Part shown: piece by piece, positions 19,922 through 20,439 of the stretch
Position numbering within the stretch: position 1 is the first letter of the stretch
Layout of the letters: every line of letters starts with the position of its first letter
Assembly (NCBI GenBank): GCA_016871975.1
Contig: VHBM01000019.1
Span: 1-20,439, forward strand
DNA length: 20,439 nucleotides
Source of the DNA: Nitrososphaerota archaeon
GTDB lineage: Archaea; Thermoproteota; Nitrososphaeria; Nitrososphaerales; Nitrosopumilaceae
Direction of reading: 5' to 3'
Notes under the pieces: model-generated
The model's database searches: none
Told to the model about the DNA's origin: nothing
What the model saw: only the letters and a program-made list of their open reading frames with translations
Program-made: the position numbers and the translations under genes

Positions 19922-20439
19922 ATGCGCCTTCGTAAATTCAGGGTTAGTGCATTTAGATGCATTCATGATTCTGGCGAAATTAAGGTAGGAGATCTTGCTG
20001 CCTTTGTGGGACGAAATGAAAGTGGCAAAACAACGATTCTTCAGGCACTTACTTTGTTAAACAAGGAAGAAGGACTTTCTGAGCTTGATCTTTGTGATGA
20101 AATGACCCAAGAGCTAAAATCCGAAATAAACGTTGTAGAAGGAGAGTTTGAGCTTAGTAATCATGAAACACATTTAATTAAAGAAAAATTTCAATCCATT
20201 CCAGAAATAAAAAAAGTACGAATTTTTAGAACAAACAAGAACCCAAAGATCCAATATGACTTTGGAAATATCAGAATAAGTGAAGAAGAAAATAAAGCGT
20301 TAAACTCGTGGGAAAACTTTACAGAAAATGTACGTAATTTTGTTGATACGATTCCAAATCATATTAGAATAAGACTAGATATGAGATTTTTTGAAGGGGC
20401 ACCTCCTGCAAACCACGAGATATTCAACAGCGAGATGGC
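19922..20439 (+). CDS. AAA/SMC-like ATPase, N-terminal part (3' end outside window)
   Basis: The frame is open from ATG 19922 through the end of the window (172 complete codons, no stop). The start MRLRKFRVSAFRCIHDSGEI resembles the N-terminus of OLD-type and RecF/SMC-like ATPases, and GRNESGKTTILQAL is a Walker A loop (residues about 35-42). An acidic stretch with EGEFELSNHE follows. The C-terminal Walker B, hinge or Toprim parts are not visible, so OLD nuclease, DUF2813-like or another ABC-type ATPase cannot be separated. A TATA-like box lies about 27 bp upstream. Such proteins act in DNA repair or defence, but no function can be assigned from this fragment. Confidence 0.8.
   Translation, partial: MRLRKFRVSAFRCIHDSGEIKVGDLAAFVGRNESGKTTILQALTLLNKEEGLSELDLCDEMTQELKSEINVVEGEFELSNHETHLIKEKFQSIPEIKKVRIFRTNKNPKIQYDFGNIRISEEENKALNSWENFTENVRNFVDTIPNHIRIRLDMRFFEGAPPANHEIFNSEM

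Overview
The window reads as chromosomal DNA of a low-GC archaeon of the Thaumarchaeota (Nitrososphaerota), most likely a marine or freshwater ammonia-oxidiser related to Nitrosopumilus, Nitrosarchaeum or Nitrosotenuis. The evidence is a eukaryote-like topoisomerase IB (a hallmark of the phylum), archaeal ribosomal proteins L21e and S30e, RNA polymerase subunit Rpo4, RadA, a Nop5-fibrillarin pair, Trm1, an RPC39/TFE-beta-type transcription factor, and many promoters with a TATA-like box about 25-31 bp from the start codon. The genus is an inference from style and gene content, not from a search.

Layout. 1-976: 3' end of topoisomerase IB, then an elongator tRNA-Met interrupted by a 19-nt intron at the unusual position 30/31. 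977-4567: an MFS transporter diverging from a two-gene unit (an unknown protein with a degenerate EExxH...EGxAE zincin-like signature, then a SirB1-type transglutaminase-fold protein), closed by a 56-aa coiled-coil gene on the opposite strand. 4639-6841: a 53-aa zinc ribbon, tRNA-Ser(GCT) with an encoded CCA, a metallophosphoesterase, and a divergent isocitrate-dehydrogenase-family gene. 6842-10528 (minus strand): the classic archaeal information-processing cluster rps30e, radA, rpl21e, rpo4, DUF655, ksgA, hemK-like. 10572-14066 (minus): a large B12-binding-type radical SAM protein and the pyrD-pyrK pair for dihydroorotate oxidation. 14157-16056 (plus): nop5 and fibrillarin, the box C/D RNP 2'-O-methylation core. 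16053-18461: RNase HII, Trm1 and RlmE/FtsJ. 18458-20439: TFE-beta carrying five apparently identical 54-bp repeats in its linker, a small exported protein, and the start of an AAA/SMC-like ATPase.

The content is dominated by housekeeping RNA modification, translation, transcription and recombination. Several operons are translationally coupled (ATGA overlaps at DUF655-ksgA and tfeB-rlmE). Convergent genes are packed so tightly that two pairs overlap through 4-bp palindromic stop sites. There is no stretch over 300 bp without a gene.

I see no mobile elements, CRISPR array or defence island, and no obviously new multi-gene system. The most interesting points are the repeat-expanded TFE-beta linker, the intron-containing tRNA-Met with a textbook bulge-helix-bulge at a non-canonical site, operator-like palindromes between the TATA box and the start of radA and the isocitrate dehydrogenase gene, long perfect palindromes inside ksgA and the fibrillarin gene, and the unexplained zincin-like/SirB1 gene pair.
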